Shown here in pieces: positions 58,854-64,000 of a stretch of 64,000 nucleotides of DNA. The stretch spans positions 248,001-312,000 of the forward strand of contig JBAGJB010000170.1 of assembly GCA_037577475.1 (NCBI GenBank), in the 5' to 3' direction. The position numbers were made by a program, and so were the translations under genes. Under the pieces are notes generated by a model that made no database searches, had not been told where the DNA came from, and worked only from the letters and a program-made list of their open reading frames with translations. Source of the DNA: Chaunax sp. Z400. Taxonomy: Eukaryota > Chordata > Actinopteri > Lophiiformes > Chaunacidae. How positions within the stretch are numbered: the stretch's first letter is position 1; every line of letters begins with the position of its first letter.

Positions 58854-61800
58854 TATAGTATGTATAGTATGTACAGTATGTATAGTATGTATAGTATGTA
58901 CAGTATGAATAATATGTATAGTATGTACAGTATGAATAATATGTATAGTATCTACATTATGAATAGTATGTGTAGTATATACAGTATGTTTAGTATGAAT
59001 AGTATGTATAGTATGAATAGTATGTATAGTATGTATAGTATGTACAGTATGAATAGTATGTATAGTATGAATAGTATGAATGGTATGTACAGTATGAATA
59101 GTATGTACAGTATGTACAGTATGAATAGTATGTATAGTATGAATAGTATGTATAGTATGTACAGTATGAATAGTATGTACAGTATGAATAGTATGTATAG
59201 TATGTACAGTATGAATAGTATGTACAGTATGAATAGTATGTATAGTATGTACAGTATGAAGAGTATGTATAGTATGAATAGTATGTATAGTACGAATAGT
59301 ATGTATATTATGAGTAGTATGTATAGTATGTACAGTATGAATAGTATGTATAGTATAAATAGTATGTATAGTATGTACAGTATGTATAGTATGAATAGTA
59401 TGAATAGTATGTACAGTATGAATAGTATGTATAGTATGTACAGTATGAATAGTATGTATAGCATGAATAGTATGTATAGTATGTACAGTATGAATAGTAT
59501 GTACAGTATGAATAGTATGTATAGTATGTACAGTATGAATAGTATGTATAGTATGTACAGTATGAATAGTATGTATAGTATGTACAGTATGAATAGTGTG
59601 AATAGTATGTATAGTATGTATAGTACGAATAGTATGTATAGTATGAGTAGTATGTATAGTATGTACAGTATGAATAGTATGTATAGTATGTACATTATGA
59701 ATAGTATGAATAGTATGTACAGTATGAATAGTATGAGTAGTATGTATAGTATGTACAGTATGAATAGTATGTATAGTATGTACATTATGAATAGTATGAA
59801 TAGTATGTACAGTATGAATAGTATGTATAGTATAAATAGTATGTATAGTATAAATAGTATGTATAGTATGTATAGTATAAATAGTATGTACAGTATGTAC
59901 AGTATGACTAGTATGTGTAGTATGAATAGTATGTATAGTAGGAATAGTATGTATAGTATGAATAGTATGTATAGTATGTACAGTATGAATAGTATGCATA
60001 GTACGTATAGTATGTATAGTAGGAATAGTATGTACAGTATGAATAGTATGTATAGTATGAATAGTATGTATAGTAAAAATAGTATGTATAGTATGAATAG
60101 TATGTATAGTAGTAGTATGTGTAGTATGTATAGTATGAATAGTATGTATAGAATGAACAGTATGTATAGTATGAATAGTATGTATAGAATGAACAGTATG
60201 TATAGTATGAATAGTATGTATAGTATGTATAGTATGAATAGTATGTACAGTATGAATAGTATGTATAGTATGTATAGTAAAAATAGTATGTATACTATGA
60301 ATAGTATGTATAGTAGTAGTATGTGTAGTATGTATAGTATGTATAGTATGAATAGTATGAATAGTATGTATAGAATGAACAGTATGTATAGTATGAATAG
60401 TATGTATAGTATGTACAGTATGAATAGTATGTACAGCATGTATGGTATGTATTGTATGTACATTATGTAAAGTATGTATAGTATGAATAGTATGTATGGC
60501 ATGTATAGTATGAATAGTATGTATGGTATGCATGGTATGCATAGTATGTATAGAATTCATATGTATAGTATGAATAGTATGTATAGTATGAATAGTATGT
60601 ATAGTATGTATAGTATGAATAGTATGTATAGTAGTAGTATGTGTAGAATGAATAGTATGTATAGTATGTATAGTATGAATAGTATGTATGGTATGCATGG
60701 TATGCATAGTATGTATAGAATTTATATGTATAGTATGTATAGTAAAAATAGTATGTATAGTATGAATAGTATGTATAGTAGTAGTATGTGTAGAATGAAT
60801 AGTATGTATAATATGTATAGTATGAATAGTATGTATAGTATGAATAGTAGTAGTATGTATAGAATGAATAGTATGTATAGTATGAATAGTATGTATAGTA
60901 TGAATAGTATGTACAGTATGAATAGTATTTTATAGTATGAATAGTATGTACAGTATGATTAGTATGTACAGTATGAATAGTATGTATAGTATGTACAGTA
61001 TGAATAGTATGTATAGTATAAATGGTATGTATGGCATGTATAGTATGAATAGTATATATGGTATGCATGGTATGCATAGTATGTATAGAATTTATATGTA
61101 TAGTATGAATAGTATGTATAGTAGTAGTATGTGTGGAAATAATAGTATGTATAGTATGTATAGTATGAATAGTATGTATAGAATGAATAGTATGTATAGT
61201 ATAAATAGTATGTTTAGTAAAAAATATTATGTATATGTATGTAAAGTATGAATAGTATGTATAGTATGTATAGTATGTACAGTATGAATAGTATGTATAG
61301 TATAAATAGTATGTATAGTATGTAGAGTATGTATAGTATGTATAGTATAAACAGTATGTTTAGTATGAATAGTATGTATAGTATGAATAGTATGTATAGT
61401 ATGTACAGTATGAATAGTATGTATAGTATGAATAGTATGAATAGTATGTATAGTATGTACAGTATGAATAGTATGTATAGAATAAACAGTATGTTTAGTA
61501 TAAATAGTATGTACAGTATGAATAGTATGAATAGTATGTATAGTATGAATAGTAGTAGTATGTGTAGAATGAACAGTATGTATAGTATGAATAGTATGTA
61601 TAGTATAAATAGTATGTATGGCATGTATAGTATGAATAGTATGTATAGTAGTAGTATGTGTAGAAATAATAGTATGAATAGTATGTATAGTAGGAATAGT
61701 ATGTATAGTATGAATAGTATGTATAGTATGTACAGTATGAATAGTACGCATAGTATGTATAGTATGTATAGTAGGAATAGTATGTACAGTATGAATACTA

Positions 61801-62530
61801 TGTATAGTATGTACAGTATGAATAGTATGTACAGTATGTATAGTATGTACAGTATGAATAGTATGTATAGTATGTACATTATGAATAGTATGAATAGTAT
61901 GTACAGTATGAATAGTATGTATAGTATAAATAGTATGTATAGTATAAATAGTATGTATAGTATGTATAGTATAAATAGTATGTACAGTATATATAGTATG
62001 AATAGTATGTACAGTATGTATAGTATGAATAGTATGTATAGTATGAATAGTATGTATGGTATGCATGGTATGCATAGTATGTATAGAATTTATATGTATA
62101 GTATGTATAGTAAAAATAGTATGTATAGTATGAATAGTATGTATAGTATGAATAGTATGTATAGTATGAATAGTATGTATAGTATGTACAGTATGTACAA
62201 TATGAATAGTATGTATAGTATGTACAGTATGAATAGTATGTACAATATGAATAGTATGTATAGTTTGTACAGTATGAATAGTATGTATAGTATGAATAGT
62301 ATGTATAGTATGTATAGTATGTACAGTATGAATAGTATGTATAGTATGTACAGTATGAATAGTATGAATAGTATGTATAGTATGTACAGTATGAATAGTA
62401 TGAATAGTATGTATAGTATGTATAGTATGTATAGTATAAATAGTATGTACAGTATGAATAGTATGTATAGTATGAATAGTAGTCGTATGTGTAGAATGAA
62501 CAGTATGTACAGTATGTATAGTATGAATAC
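58854..62530. repeat. 9-bp satellite, third array
   Basis: Same AGTATGNAN units and overall order of variants as 23,563-27,240, with small insertions and deletions of whole units. It abuts gene A copy 3 at the same base. Confidence 0.96.
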
Positions 62531-64000
62531 ATGTAGCTTGACCCCTCCCCTGGTCACCTCCCCCGTCTTCGTGTAGAGCTGCACTCCCTCTGGGTCCTGG
62601 ATGCAGTGGAGGTGGCGACGCTGGGTCATCCAGATCTCCCCCATCCTGGCGCGGTCAATCAGCGGGACCCCCATGGTGTCCACAGCATTCCAGAAGTGAT
62701 CCAGCACCTCCTGGATCAGACGGTCGGCTTCTGGCTGCGCCCTGATCCGCCGCCGGCAGTGAGGGGCCATCTCAGGAATGGTCAGGTGGACGATGGCACC
62801 CGTCCCCATCTGGGACTGCTTTGCCCTCTTCAGCCGCTCCACATCCTCCCCGTCCCACTCAAAGATGGCAGTGGACAGGCGGGACATGAAGGGGCCGTAC
62901 AGCAGGTTGGCGTCGGTGGTGACGCCCCTCGCGAAGCGTCGCAAGAGGTGCCACACATCCAGGCGGACCATCAGCTGGTCCCAGTCACCAAACATCAGCC
63001 CGACCTAACAACGAATCATCAATCGGTCAGTCGTTTTAAATGGCAGCTGCAGTCAGCAGTGTGTCTGTGTGTGAGAGACGCCACGGTACCTTGGGCTGGT
63101 GGTTGCGAGTGCAGCAGTCCCGGTCCACGTAGAGCACCTGAGGGGGTGCCACCCTGGCCTCCCTGTAGCGCCGCATGAGCCCCTGCGCCATGGCTACCAG
63201 TCCATCCCCCTCGCAGGCGGTGAGGACGGAGATGAGCACCTGCCCGTACTCGTTGCCCACGTTGGTCACCCATCCTGCTGTCCCAGCGGCCTTACCGGCC
63301 AGTTTCTTGGTCATCTGCATGAGACACAGTGAAGAACATTGTCACGTCACACACCGATTATACTTTCAAATAGTAAACATTGTCGGACACACTGAGAGCA
63401 CAATCCATAGAAATGCGTGCATCTTCCTAATCACAGCTCACCTTCTTGGTGGAGTCCAGCTTCAAAATGCTGCCAAACACCGAGGTAAGCCTGGCCTTGG
63501 TCTCCGGCAGGCGGGCGAGGGCGTCCCGCACGTACACGGAGAGCAGCCAGGACGCAGAGGGCACTGGTGGCATCTTTGGCAGCTGCTGCAGGTCCTGCTG
63601 TTCCGTGACGCCGAGCAACTCCAACACAGAGAGGTAGCGGATGACGCGCCCCGCCCACTCTGAGCTGTGCTGGTCCCTCAAGGTTTTTCTGAGGCAAGCC
63701 GCACTTTTGCCCAAAGTGCGCTCCCTCAAATGCCCCACCACCGCCTTGTCGCAGGACAACCCGAGTGTGTGGTGAAGAGGTCAATCGTGTGCTATGCTGC
63801 AGTAAATAATTGAATGAATAAATAAATACACAAGCCTTCTTATTTCTGCTTACTTGTAGGTCAGGATGGCAGGAAACTGCATCTGGTGCCCCAGGTCCAG
63901 CTGGTCCATGATATCCTGGGACCAGGCAGCAACCTTGCGCTTACATGACAGGCATTCCAGGTACTCCGTGCCCATGAAGTACCAGCCTGTCATGTCCAGG
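62531..64000 (-). pseudogene. Gene A copy 3: exons 5 (partial) to 8, runs off the window
   Basis: Exon 8 (63,004-62,531), exon 7 (63,314-63,090), exon 6 (63,760-63,442) and part of exon 5 (64,000-63,854) match copy 1 almost exactly. Differences include Glu to Asp in MFGEWDQ and Arg to Met in EIWRTQ. As in copy 1, the exon 6 acceptor reads GG instead of AG, and exon 8 runs into the 9-bp satellite with an ILYILF-type readthrough. The intron 6 and exon 6/7 junction region deleted in copy 2 is intact here. Confidence 0.72.

Overview
The window reads as repeat-rich genomic DNA of a teleost fish. It holds a Tc1/mariner element of a fish type, a LINE with an apurinic endonuclease and reverse transcriptase, intron-containing transposase-like genes of a kind I associate with fish DUF6729 proteins, CpG-rich and microsatellite tracts, and no operons. 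There is no rRNA, tRNA or CRISPR array that I can support.

The layout is a very recent tandem duplication. Block X (about 1684 to at least 28,710 where it can be compared) recurs at 34,221 to the window end with scattered single-base differences; most length differences lie in simple repeats, so the offset grows from 32,537 to about 35,290. A 4.4 kb spacer (29,833-34,220) separates the two copies and is itself a patchwork of related pieces. The order in each block is: Tc1-like element; CpG-rich tract; a small arginine/lysine-rich exon with a TATA/CRE promoter on the minus strand; several kb of anonymous DNA; a decayed minus-strand LINE; a 12/13-bp array; a long-TIR element built of tandem subrepeats; a transposase gene; more TIR copies; the 12/13-bp array in the opposite orientation; a 9-bp satellite; and a minus-strand transposase-like gene ('gene A') that runs into the satellite.

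Gene A is present four times (85-1039; 27,241-29,832; 32,607-34,216; 62,531-64,000). No copy is complete in the window. Together they show eight exons with matching splice phases: an N-terminal exon, a Cys-rich DUF6729-like exon, then exons resembling an RNase-H-fold transposase. The three copies whose 3' end is visible meet the 9-bp satellite at the same base. Two of the three visible exon 6 copies have lost the splice acceptor, and the one that keeps it carries a 277-bp deletion.

The most notable object is the plus-strand gene at 18,156-20,651 (copy at 50,813-53,308). It is an intact 831-codon transposase with a gypsy/Ginger-type DDE integrase core, an OTU cysteine-protease domain with its Asp, Cys and His residues, six perfect-length 12-residue acidic Pro repeats, and a C-terminal F-box-like segment. 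It lies inside a roughly 10.8 kb fold-back structure whose arms are tandem arrays in opposite orientation, with TGTTGAG...CTCAACA termini and four 171-bp repeats carrying the octamer ATGCAAAT upstream of the gene. The likely reading is a Ginger-like cut-and-paste element with ubiquitin-linked domains, embedded in fold-back arms.
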